DNA from: Rhodocyclaceae bacterium UBA5602
GTDB taxonomy: Bacteria > Pseudomonadota > Gammaproteobacteria > Burkholderiales > Rhodocyclaceae
Direction: 5' to 3'
DNA length: 14,988 nucleotides
Assembly: GCA_002424865.1 (NCBI GenBank)
Contig: DILC01000061.1
Span: 32,211 to 47,198, forward strand
Part shown: positions 8,093 through 13,715 of the stretch, in pieces
Position numbering within the stretch: the stretch's first letter is position 1
Layout of the letters: every line of letters starts with the position of its first letter
Notes under the pieces: model-generated
Told to the model about the DNA's origin: nothing
Seen by the model: the letters and a program-made list of their open reading frames with translations, nothing else
The model's database searches: none
Position numbers and translations under genes: made by a program

Positions 8093-8935
8093 ATGAAGAC
8101 GCCCCCAAGACTCCAGCCGCTGATCACCGAAGGCTTGGTCGACGAAGTCATCCGCCAGTTGATGAGCGGCAAGGAAGCGACGGTGTACATGGTTCGCTGC
8201 GGAGAAGAGATTCGCTGTGCGAAGGTGTACAAGGACCTCAAGCAGCGCAGTTTTCGCAAGAATGCGTCGTACCAGGAAGGCCGCAAAACCAAGAACAGCC
8301 GACAGGCGCGCGCCATGGAAAAAGGCAGCCGCTACGGCCGCCAGATGCAGGAAGAAGCCTGGCAAAGCGCCGAGGTCGATGCCCTGTATCGGCTGGCCGC
8401 CGCTGGCGTGTGCGTACCGCAGCCTTACATTTGCCACGAGGGCGTGTTGCTGATGGATCTGGTCACCGATGCCGACGGCCATCCCGCGCCACGCCTCAAC
8501 GATATCGAGCTGACGACAGAGCAGGCGCTGGAATTCCACGCCCGGCTGCTCAACCAGGTGGTGCGCATGCTTTGCGCTGGCATCATCCACGGCGATTTAT
8601 CCGAATACAACATTCTGGTTGGCAGCGACGGCCCGGTCATCATCGACTTGCCGCAAGCGGTGGATGCTGCCGGCAACAGCAACGCCAGCGCGATGCTGGA
8701 GCGCGACGTTGCCAATCTGGCGAGCTACTTCAGCCAGTTCGCCCCGGAACTCGCCACCAGCGACTATGGCAAGGAAATCTGGCGGCTCTATCAGGCGGGC
8801 TCATTAACCCCCGAGAGCGAACTGACCGGCCGCATCGAAGTCGACAACCGCATCGCCGATGTCGGCGCGGTCCTCGAAGAAGTCAAGCTGGCGCTACAGG
8901 AAGAAGAGCGACGGCGCTTGTATCAGGCGAGTTGA
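8093..8935 (+). CDS. RIO1-family serine kinase / ATPase
   Basis: Bacterial member of the RIO atypical protein kinases. In archaea and eukaryotes these act in small-subunit ribosome maturation; the bacterial role is poorly defined. The 280-aa protein carries the RIO P-loop-like LMSGKEATVYMV (23-34), the ATP-binding Lys44 in CAKVYKDLK, the flexible-loop segment (about 55-90), the catalytic loop HGDLSEYNIL (166-175, Asp168 and Asn173) and the metal-binding IIDLPQAV (183-190, Asp185). All key residues are present. It starts 46 bases after dbpA, so the two probably share a transcript and possibly a ribosome-related setting. It is the last ordinary chromosomal gene before the integron. Confidence 0.9.
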   Translation: MKTPPRLQPLITEGLVDEVIRQLMSGKEATVYMVRCGEEIRCAKVYKDLKQRSFRKNASYQEGRKTKNSRQARAMEKGSRYGRQMQEEAWQSAEVDALYRLAAAGVCVPQPYICHEGVLLMDLVTDADGHPAPRLNDIELTTEQALEFHARLLNQVVRMLCAGIIHGDLSEYNILVGSDGPVIIDLPQAVDAAGNSNASAMLERDVANLASYFSQFAPELATSDYGKEIWRLYQAGSLTPESELTGRIEVDNRIADVGAVLEEVKLALQEEERRRLYQAS

Positions 8936-8964
8936 CGCCGTATTGCCAGCGCCCCGTAGGAAGT

Positions 8965-8975
8965 ACCCCTGGGGT
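8965..8975. repeat. Palindrome at the intI deletion junction
   Basis: ACCCCTGGGGT is an 11-base palindrome flanked by AAGT and ACTT. It lies between the RIO1 stop codon and the point where integrase homology ends (about 8993), so it marks the material at the truncation junction. Origin is unknown. Confidence 0.4.
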
Positions 8976-8993
8976 GCCGACTTTTGCCTTTAA

Positions 8994-9125
8994 GGGCTGC
9001 TTGCCATGAAAATGAATAAAGCGTTTAATCCAATCGACATAAGCACTTTCAGTGCGAATGCTGTAATGCTTCACCCGCAGCTTGTCGCGTACCTGATCAA
9101 GCAGGTTGGGTGGCGATTTGATCAC
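8994..9125 (-). pseudogene. intI: Integron integrase remnant (N-terminal ~44 residues)
   Basis: From GTG at 9123-9125 the minus strand encodes a start resembling integron tyrosine recombinases: KSPPNLLDQVRDKLRVKHYS, then IRTESAYVDWIKRFIHFHGK. This is the N-terminal SAM-like core-binding region that precedes the catalytic domain. Full IntI proteins are about 320-340 aa. Here recognisable sequence stops near 8993, and the frame runs into about 35 unrelated residues that overlap the end of the RIO1 gene antisense. The catalytic domain with its R-H-R-Y residues and the IntI-specific extra helix are missing. The divergent orientation relative to the cassette array to its right is the normal integron layout. 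The remnant cannot be active. Confidence 0.88.
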
Positions 9126-9259
9126 CGGGGCGTCTTGAGTCGGAATTTACAAAATACAATCAAAATATATTTAGTTTTTTCAATTAGATAAATCAATATG
9201 AACCAAGTTAGACACCTGATGCGGTCAGAACATACACCGGTTAAGGTGTCTACTTTACG
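9126..9259. promoter_or_regulatory. Putative attI / intI promoter region
   Basis: This stretch between the intI start and the first cassette is where attI and the cassette promoter are expected. It begins with a strongly AT-rich block (about 9145-9200) able to hold divergent promoters; TTGATT, 17 bases, TAAATA on the minus strand is a candidate intI promoter. A core-like GTTAGAC at 9207-9213 and the first cassette core GTTAGAA at 9259-9265 follow. An inverted repeat, TAGACACCT (9209-9217) and AGGTGTCTA (9244-9252), lies between the two cores. Which core is the original attI crossover point is not certain. Confidence 0.5.
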
Positions 9260-9520
9260 TTAGAACTCATGGTCGTCGTAAAACGGTTCCGCCCCTGCTG
9301 GCAAATCCTCGTTCTGCTCGGCAACCCATTCGCGGTCGGCATAGGCATCCCATTGTTTCGCCCGCCGCGCACGGGTGTCCGTGTAGTCTCCGTAGTCCCA
9401 CAGCCCGCGCTTACACGCCATATACCGCGCTCGCGCCGCTGTGGGCGCGAACACCAGCATCGAGCTTTCCCACGGCTCGCCGGAAAAAACATGCCACGCC
9501 TTGATCGTGAGTTCTAACAT
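9260..9520 (-). CDS. Hypothetical protein, reverse-oriented in cassette 1
   Basis: An 86-aa soluble, acidic and aromatic protein of unknown function, with the blocks MLELTIKAWHVFSGEP and APTAARARYMACKRG and an acidic C-terminus (EPFYDDHEF). No catalytic motif, signal peptide or membrane segment is visible. The ATG at 9518-9520 is preceded by GAGG at 9 bases; a TTG three codons upstream is possible. The gene runs against the usual cassette direction and fills the cassette: codons 2-3 are the attC R'' core read backwards, and the TAA stop is formed by the R' core at 9259-9265. The ribosome binding site lies inside attC, so expression depends on a promoter reading leftwards from the next cassette or from attC. 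I do not recognise the family with certainty. Confidence 0.65.
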   Translation of the reverse strand: MLELTIKAWHVFSGEPWESSMLVFAPTAARARYMACKRGLWDYGDYTDTRARRAKQWDAYADREWVAEQNEDLPAGAEPFYDDHEF

Positions 9521-9589
9521 GGCGCTCAACCTCGCTCCCTTCGGTCGCTGGACGGCGCTAAAGCGCCGCCGGTTAGCTCTACGTTATGC
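9512..9589 (+). other. attC: attC site 1
   Basis: R'' TTCTAAC (9512-9518) and R' GTTATGC (9583-9589). Inner GCGCTCAACC and GGTTAGCTC arms pair with an offset base, and two internal stems occur (CGGTCG region and GGCGCTAAAGCGCC). R'' is the exact complement of the cassette 1 start GTTAGAA at 9259. Confidence 0.85.
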
Positions 9590-9788
9590 GCGCGCGACGT
9601 CAATCATTGTTTTTACTACACGCGAAGCCGTGGGTAGGAGCCGCCCGGGCACGACCTCGCGACTTCTCAGCCGCCAGCGGTCAATCTGTTGCTGCATTGT
9701 CGGTATGGACTCCGGGGAGGTGAGGCCACCCCGAAGCCCAGACCTTGAGCATACGTATAGAGCGCCGTAAAGGGCACTGGAAACCGCA
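9584..9788. other. Left noncoding part of cassette 2
   Basis: Two hundred bases between the cassette boundary and the rep stop codon, that is, downstream of rep. No ORF or terminator with a T-run is convincing. A partial inverted repeat GGGG...CCCC occurs near 9715-9733, the likeliest folded structure here. Confidence 0.4.
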
Positions 9789-10490
9789 TTAGAGCGTCAC
9801 AATTTTGGAACTAGGCGCTTCAAACTGGCAGCACGTCAGACCGCCCTCCGTGCCCGGTTTCCAGACCCTTGACGGGATAGAGCGCAGCCGCAGGACAACG
9901 AAGCCGCCGACGAACCGCACTTCGTAGGGACTCTCGAAAATTTCGCCGGTTTCAGGGTCGAGCCACCCGCCGCCCGTTCGCCGCCTTACTCCCTGTTCTG
10001 GGAACACCGATTCCCGAAGCCAGACCGGCATTTTCCACCAGCGCAAGACATGCCTATCAGCCAGAACGAGGCCGCCGCAGCCGTGCAACCTGAGACCTTC
10101 CGGAAAACTACCCTCTTTTTGTTCCATCTTGCTTGCATACTTGGCGATGTACCCGACCGGATTCCTGGCCCAGACTGAACGCGTTGAACCGTGTGGCCAC
10201 CAGCCGCACTTGTCAGGCTTTGGGAGGGTTACACCCCTTGGCAGCCACCAGATGACGTTGTAATGCACCGCGCCCCGTTTTTGTAGTTCCGCTGTCCAGA
10301 CGTACCGCGCCGGAATGCCGCGCCGAGTCATCCACGCCTTAACCGTGTAGAGATACCGCGAAATGTGCTTTGGATTCCATCCGTCAATTTCGGCATACGT
10401 GAGGACTTGGAACACAGCCCTATAACGAACTTTATCCGCCTGCATGCGTTCAGTGATCAATCTGGCCGCCGTAATCGTGCTTTTTTTCAT
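9789..10490 (-). CDS. Inovirus-type rolling-circle replication initiator (HUH Rep)
   Basis: A 233-aa protein of the Rep type found in filamentous phages of Xanthomonas, Stenotrophomonas and Ralstonia. Such Reps nick the viral strand at the origin and stay joined to the 5' end through tyrosine. Visible family features: AVFQVLTYAEIDGWNPKHIS (25-44, motif 1 region), the metal-binding HUH position AELQKRGAVHYNVIWWLPRG (68-86), KPDKCGWWPHGSTRSVWARN (91-110), the tyrosine motif PVGYIAKYASK (111-121, Tyr114 and Tyr118), RLHGCGG and the C-terminal GGGWLDPETGEIFESP. The HUH motif reads His76-Tyr77-Asn78, so the second His is replaced. The chosen ATG at 10488-10490 begins MKKS and is preceded by AAGG close to the start; an open frame extends upstream to 10694 without family-like sequence. 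It runs opposite to the cassette direction. No coat, Zot or ssDNA-binding gene accompanies it. Confidence 0.83.
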   Translation of the reverse strand: MKKSTITAARLITERMQADKVRYRAVFQVLTYAEIDGWNPKHISRYLYTVKAWMTRRGIPARYVWTAELQKRGAVHYNVIWWLPRGVTLPKPDKCGWWPHGSTRSVWARNPVGYIAKYASKMEQKEGSFPEGLRLHGCGGLVLADRHVLRWWKMPVWLRESVFPEQGVRRRTGGGWLDPETGEIFESPYEVRFVGGFVVLRLRSIPSRVWKPGTEGGLTCCQFEAPSSKIVTL

Positions 10491-10510
10491 CCTTGAAAGT
10501 CTCGCCAACC

Positions 10511-10564
10511 GAGGATTGACAACGATTTCGCTGTTTTGCGTGATACTTGTTTGAGAATTGACAA
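10511..10564. repeat. Direct repeat GAGRATTGACAA upstream of rep
   Basis: GAGGATTGACAA (10511-10522) and GAGAATTGACAA (10553-10564) agree at 11 of 12 positions and are 42 bp apart, four helical turns. They lie 20-75 bases upstream of the rep ATG and could be Rep or regulator binding sites. Each also contains TTGACA on the plus strand, so a rightward -35 element is the alternative; after the first copy TGATAC follows at a long 19-base spacing. Confidence 0.5.
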
Positions 10565-10584
10565 GCCCAGGCGCTTCGCGCCCA

Positions 10585-10617
10585 AAAGCCCCCGCCACTG
10601 GCGTGGCGTAGGGCTTT
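10585..10617. repeat. Compound hairpin upstream of rep
   Basis: Outer arms AAAGCCC (10585-10591) and GGGCTTT (10611-10617) enclose inner arms CGCCAC (10593-10598) and GTGGCG (10603-10608) around TGGC. Read on the minus strand, the structure is followed by TTTTGGG, so it could act as a weak terminator or attenuator for rep. Alternatively it is a single-strand origin or nick-site hairpin. Confidence 0.65.
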
Positions 10618-10887
10618 ATTGGGCTGCTCGATTGACCAGAGGAGGTGGTTTTATCTGCGTGGGGAAGCACTGCGCGAGGCCCTTGGCCGCGCAAGTTGCA
10701 CCACTTCGTGTTTTTTCGGTATCATTGATTCACCGGCAGCGCGCCTTGCTCAAGTTACGAATTGCCGGTCACGCCTCGGAAGCTCTGCTAAAGCTTGCCG
10801 GGGTTTTTCCATTCATGAATTCGATCCCTTACGGGCTACGTTCCCGCTTTCGCATGCGGGCTGGGTGTTTGCCTATTCATGACCGAC

Positions 10888-10948
10888 GCCTAACCCCTCG
10901 TTGAAGGGGACGCCCAAAAGCAGGACGCCCCTTAACTTAACGTTATCT
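10888..10948 (+). other. attC: attC site 2
   Basis: R'' GCCTAAC (10888-10894) and R' GTTATCT (10942-10948). Inner arms GTTGAAGGGGACG and CGCCCCTTAAC pair with a displaced base, typical of attC. R'' differs by one base from the complement of its cassette start GTTATGC (9583). Confidence 0.88.
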
Positions 10949-10974
10949 TCCAGAACCCCGAACGGAGCACGCCA

Positions 10975-11829
10975 ATGGCCAATACGGGAAAAGAATATGA
11001 ACAATTTGTGGCAAGCATCCAGCAAGCCCTATTGAACGCAGAAAACATAACAACTCAGAAGAACATCAAAGTAGAAGTAGATAAGAAAATTGTTGATAAC
11101 TGCGGAATTGAAAGGCAGTTTGATATTTACTGGGAATACGAAATTGGAGGCTTCACGTATAAAACAGTAATTGAATGCAAAGACTACAGCTCGAATGTTT
11201 CAATTGAGAAAATTGATGCCCTTATCGGAAAAACCAGAGATATACCAGACTTAAAGCCGGTATTTGCAACAAAGAAAGGATATCAATCCGGGGCAAAGAC
11301 AAAGGCAGAGCAAAACAAAATTGACTTATTGATTGTCAGAGAACAAAACGAATCAGATTGGACTGATGAAGATGGAACCCCATATCTAAAGAAGATATGC
11401 ATTGACATGCATATCTGCATGCCAGCGCATATTCATAAATTCGACCCCATGATAGATGGTGAGTGGGTTAAAGAGAACACCACTTTAGATACATCTAAGC
11501 CAATCAGCTTTTCCGGCTTAAACAACGAGATATTTATTGAAGATATCTCTAATAATGAAAAATATTCACTTCATGAATTGTCTAGCAGATTGGCTCCCCT
11601 AGAAAACAAAGAGTACGGGGTTTTCGAAAAAATTGAGAAATTCGAAAACGCCTTTATTTATCACCAAGATTTAAAGCTCAAACTCGTTGGTTACAAGATT
11701 GAATTTTCAATATCAAAGCCAATAAATGAGCCAATTGAAATAGATTTCTCAAAAGAGCTGATTGGCGTCATTGAATACCTGCAAAAAGGCACAAAGAAGT
11801 CCATCTTCAAAAATGGAATAGTCAAGTGA
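10975..11829 (+). CDS. PD-(D/E)XK restriction endonuclease-like protein (cassette 3)
   Basis: A 284-aa protein whose first ~100 residues look like an Mrr/restriction-endonuclease-type nuclease core: an N-terminal helix (KEYEQFVASIQQALL), GIERQFDIYWEY with Asp50, then TYKTVIECKDYS with Glu67 and Lys69, and VSIEKIDALIGKTRDI. Asp, spacing, then Glu-x-Lys at the end of a beta-strand is the PD-(D/E)XK signature. The C-terminal ~150 residues are unassigned and may choose the target. GGAG precedes the ATG. The gene is strikingly AT-rich and lysine/isoleucine-rich compared with the chromosome to the left, so it comes from another source. No methyltransferase partner is present, so a stand-alone or modification-dependent nuclease, possibly anti-phage, is the reasonable inference. 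The nuclease call is motif-based. Confidence 0.75.
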   Translation: MANTGKEYEQFVASIQQALLNAENITTQKNIKVEVDKKIVDNCGIERQFDIYWEYEIGGFTYKTVIECKDYSSNVSIEKIDALIGKTRDIPDLKPVFATKKGYQSGAKTKAEQNKIDLLIVREQNESDWTDEDGTPYLKKICIDMHICMPAHIHKFDPMIDGEWVKENTTLDTSKPISFSGLNNEIFIEDISNNEKYSLHELSSRLAPLENKEYGVFEKIEKFENAFIYHQDLKLKLVGYKIEFSISKPINEPIEIDFSKELIGVIEYLQKGTKKSIFKNGIVK

Positions 11830-11835
11830 TCTGGA

Positions 11836-11893
11836 AGATAACAAGTCGTTCAAGGCCGACGCCTTCGGCGCGGCCTTAACTCAAACGTTAGCT
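11836..11893 (+). other. attC: attC site 3
   Basis: R'' AGATAAC (11836-11842) and R' GTTAGCT (11887-11893). Inner TCAAGGCCG and CGGCCTTAA arms enclose a short loop around CCTTCGGCG, close to the classic 59-base-element layout. R'' exactly complements the cassette 3 start, and complementarity extends to 13 bp. Confidence 0.93.
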
Positions 11894-11908
11894 GTTTAGG
11901 GAGAGTAC

Positions 11909-12247
11909 ATGCAATCCATCATGTGGGACGACTTCACTAAAGTTGAGATTCGCGTTGGGTGCATCGTAGATGCGTCGATTTTTGCTGAGGCCAAAAAGCC
12001 CGCCTACGTGCTACATGTGGATTTTGGGGAAGAACTGGGTATCAAGAAATCTAGCGCACAGATCACCGACTTGTACCAGCCAGAAGATCTTATTGGAAAA
12101 CTTGTTGTGGCCGTTGTTAATTTTCCCAAGAAACAAATTGGGCCGCTGATGTCGGAATGTCTAGTGACTGGTTTTCACAATGAGCGAGGCGAGGTTGCGC
12201 TCTGTGTGCCGGATCATCCAGTTCCACTAGGCACGAGGCTTCTATGA
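11909..12247 (+). CDS. CsaA-like tRNA-binding protein (cassette 4)
   Basis: A 112-aa single-domain protein with the EMAPII/tRNA-binding OB fold found in CsaA, YgjH and the C-terminus of methionyl-tRNA synthetase. Family features run the length of the protein: FTKVEIRVGCIVDASIF, AKKPAYVLHVDFG, LGIKKSSAQITDLY, LIGKLVVAVVNFPKKQIG, SECLVTGF and a C-terminal proline/glycine stretch. CsaA is a homodimer with chaperone-like and tRNA-binding activity reported in Bacillus and Thermus. AGGGAGAG precedes the ATG at 11909. The gene fills a compact 421-bp cassette and ends five bases before the attC R''. Why a tRNA-binding protein is carried as a cassette is unclear; a translation or stress role is inference only. 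The symbol csaA is likely but not proven. Confidence 0.87.
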   Translation: MQSIMWDDFTKVEIRVGCIVDASIFAEAKKPAYVLHVDFGEELGIKKSSAQITDLYQPEDLIGKLVVAVVNFPKKQIGPLMSECLVTGFHNERGEVALCVPDHPVPLGTRLL

Positions 12248-12251
12248 GCAC

Positions 12252-12314
12252 AGCTAACATTGCAGTCAAGCGGGACGCGCAAAAAGCCGCGCGCCCCTTA
12301 CCTTTACGTTAGCC
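12252..12314 (+). other. attC: attC site 4
   Basis: R'' AGCTAAC (12252-12258) and R' GTTAGCC (12308-12314). Inner arms GTCAAGCGGGACGCGC and GCGCGCCCCTTAC pair around AAAAAGCC. R'' exactly complements the cassette 4 start GTTAGCT. Confidence 0.92.
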
Positions 12315-12334
12315 CCACCATCGAGAATCGGCAT

Positions 12335-13648
12335 ATGTATTTATACGACCAAAAGCCCGGAACGCACTTCTCCGACGCATCAACAGCGACTCTTCAGACT
12401 ATTCGTGATTCGGAGTACTCAGTCCTAGTCGGCAGAAATAACTGCGGTAAGTCATTTCTCTTGAAATCACTTACCCAGCAGTGGGGGCAAGGCGCGTCCT
12501 ACTTGGGGCCAGCGCGCTACCAGAATTTCAACCTTCTCGGCTATTACACTCCGAATCGGAACAGGCGAAACGAGAAGTGGAACCAGTTCATGAATCAATG
12601 GCAACAGCAGCAGCAAAACATTGACAACTCCCCCGTGAATCTGCAGCAAGCGATTGCAGAACTGTCAGACGACCAGCGGAACCGACTCGCAGAAATAATA
12701 AAAACACTCCTCGGCGTTGATCTAGAGTGGCGCCAGACAGTCGACGGAAATTCGATGTCACAGAAATACATATCTTGTGGCGGGCACAATATTTCGTACA
12801 CCAGTTCTGGATTTAGGCTCATAACGACGCTAGTAACCAGCCTTCTCGATACTGACTACGACACATTCTTAATCGACGAGCCTGAACTCGGTATCAGTCC
12901 CGAAGCTCAAGGCGTTCTGGCCGATTTCCTCTTTGATAGAGAACATCGGGCCAAATACTTTCCTCACATCAAGACCATCGTTTTCGCTACGCACTCGACG
13001 ATATTCCTCGACCGAGCTCGAATCACGAACAACTACACGGTGCAAAAAGCCGGCGATGCGATAACGATCCAGCCGATTCAGAATCAGACCGACTTCAACA
13101 ACGTTCACTTCTTTTTGCTGGGAAACCGATTTGAGACGCTCTATTTACCGTCTGCCATAGTGCTTGTTGAAGGGAAATGCGACGACAAGTTTATTGAGCG
13201 TGTCGTTTCGTTGCGCTACCCAAGCTCTCAGATCAGCGTGATTTCTGCAAATTCAGATGGCCGAATCAAAGAAATCCTAAACATAGCCAAAGGGCTCTTT
13301 GCGGATATTCAGCGGAGCCCATACAGAGACAGGATTTTCATTGTTCTCGACTCCCGTCATTCCGCCGGCTTGCCAGATCAACTCGTCGCGATGGGTATCC
13401 CGAAGGAGAATGTCGTTGTATGGCCAAAGAACGGGATCGAGTACTACTATCCACCATCAGTGGTCGACAAAATATTTGGCGTCGGTACGGAAATAACCAT
13501 TACCGGCGATGTAATTTCTAGGAATGGAATTTCTCACAACAAAGGTGAGTTGGTGGAGAAGGTGACATCATTACTTCAAGCAGATACAGCGATGCATGAA
13601 GAATTTGACATACGATTCTTGCAACCCCTATCGGCACGACTAGGCTAA
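12335..13648 (+). CDS. OLD-like ATPase with C-terminal TOPRIM-like domain (cassette 5)
   Basis: A 437-aa protein with an ABC-type ATPase domain and a TOPRIM-like tail, the layout of OLD-family nucleases. Visible motifs: Walker A GRNNCGKS (33-40), a Gln/Asn-rich insertion (about 82-100), a signature-like SSGFRL (157-162), Walker B TFLIDEPELGISP (177-189) and the switch His in FATHST (217-222). The second domain starts with IVLVEGKCDDKF (275-286, Glu279 as TOPRIM glutamate), then IFIVLDSRHS (334-343, Asp339) and NGIEYYYPP (366-374). The canonical TOPRIM DxD appears as Asp-Ser-Arg, so the second acid may be lost or supplied elsewhere. The frame extends upstream to 12260 through attC, so the ATG at 12335 inside the cassette was chosen. 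The stop lies within the attC R''. OLD and related ATPase-TOPRIM proteins act in phage defence (OLD, GajA of Gabija, PARIS); no partner gene is adjacent. Confidence 0.82.
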   Translation: MYLYDQKPGTHFSDASTATLQTIRDSEYSVLVGRNNCGKSFLLKSLTQQWGQGASYLGPARYQNFNLLGYYTPNRNRRNEKWNQFMNQWQQQQQNIDNSPVNLQQAIAELSDDQRNRLAEIIKTLLGVDLEWRQTVDGNSMSQKYISCGGHNISYTSSGFRLITTLVTSLLDTDYDTFLIDEPELGISPEAQGVLADFLFDREHRAKYFPHIKTIVFATHSTIFLDRARITNNYTVQKAGDAITIQPIQNQTDFNNVHFFLLGNRFETLYLPSAIVLVEGKCDDKFIERVVSLRYPSSQISVISANSDGRIKEILNIAKGLFADIQRSPYRDRIFIVLDSRHSAGLPDQLVAMGIPKENVVVWPKNGIEYYYPPSVVDKIFGVGTEITITGDVISRNGISHNKGELVEKVTSLLQADTAMHEEFDIRFLQPLSARLG

Positions 13649-13712
13649 CCCATCATTCCAAGGGACGCGCCGCGATAAAGCCGCGTCGCGCCCCTGAATT
13701 CAAACGTTAGCC
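13643..13712 (+). other. attC: attC site 5
   Basis: R'' GGCTAAC (13643-13649) and R' GTTAGCC (13706-13712). The inner GGGACGCG and CGCGCCCC arms fold around GATAAAGCC. R'' exactly complements the cassette 5 start and contains the stop codon of its gene. Confidence 0.92.
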
Positions 13713-13715
13713 CAC

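Larger units (their letters stand above)
10491..10887. other. Hairpin-rich noncoding region upstream of rep (candidate rolling-circle origin)
   Basis: About 400 bases without a convincing gene between the rep start and attC 2. It contains a 12-bp near-identical direct repeat (10511-10522 and 10553-10564), a small hairpin (10570-10582), a compound hairpin (10585-10617), a GC-rich hairpin (about 10672-10692: GCGCGAGGCC, CTT, GGCCGCGC) and an inverted pair ACCGGCA/TGCCGGT (about 10732-10774). Stacked hairpins next to rep are how filamentous-phage intergenic regions carry origins and packaging signals. The nick site itself cannot be identified by eye. Confidence 0.5.

Noticed and set aside
10491..10694. 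68-codon N-terminal extension of Rep
   Set aside because: No Rep-like sequence there and it covers the hairpins; the region reads better as noncoding control sequence.
10536..10904. Two plus-strand ORFs upstream of rep (122 and 87 codons)
   Set aside because: Low-complexity translations across hairpins with no family resemblance; one crosses into attC 2.
12260..12334. Upstream extension of the OLD-like gene
   Set aside because: It would be translated from attC 4 and start in the previous cassette; the ATG at 12335 lies within the cassette just before the ATPase core.
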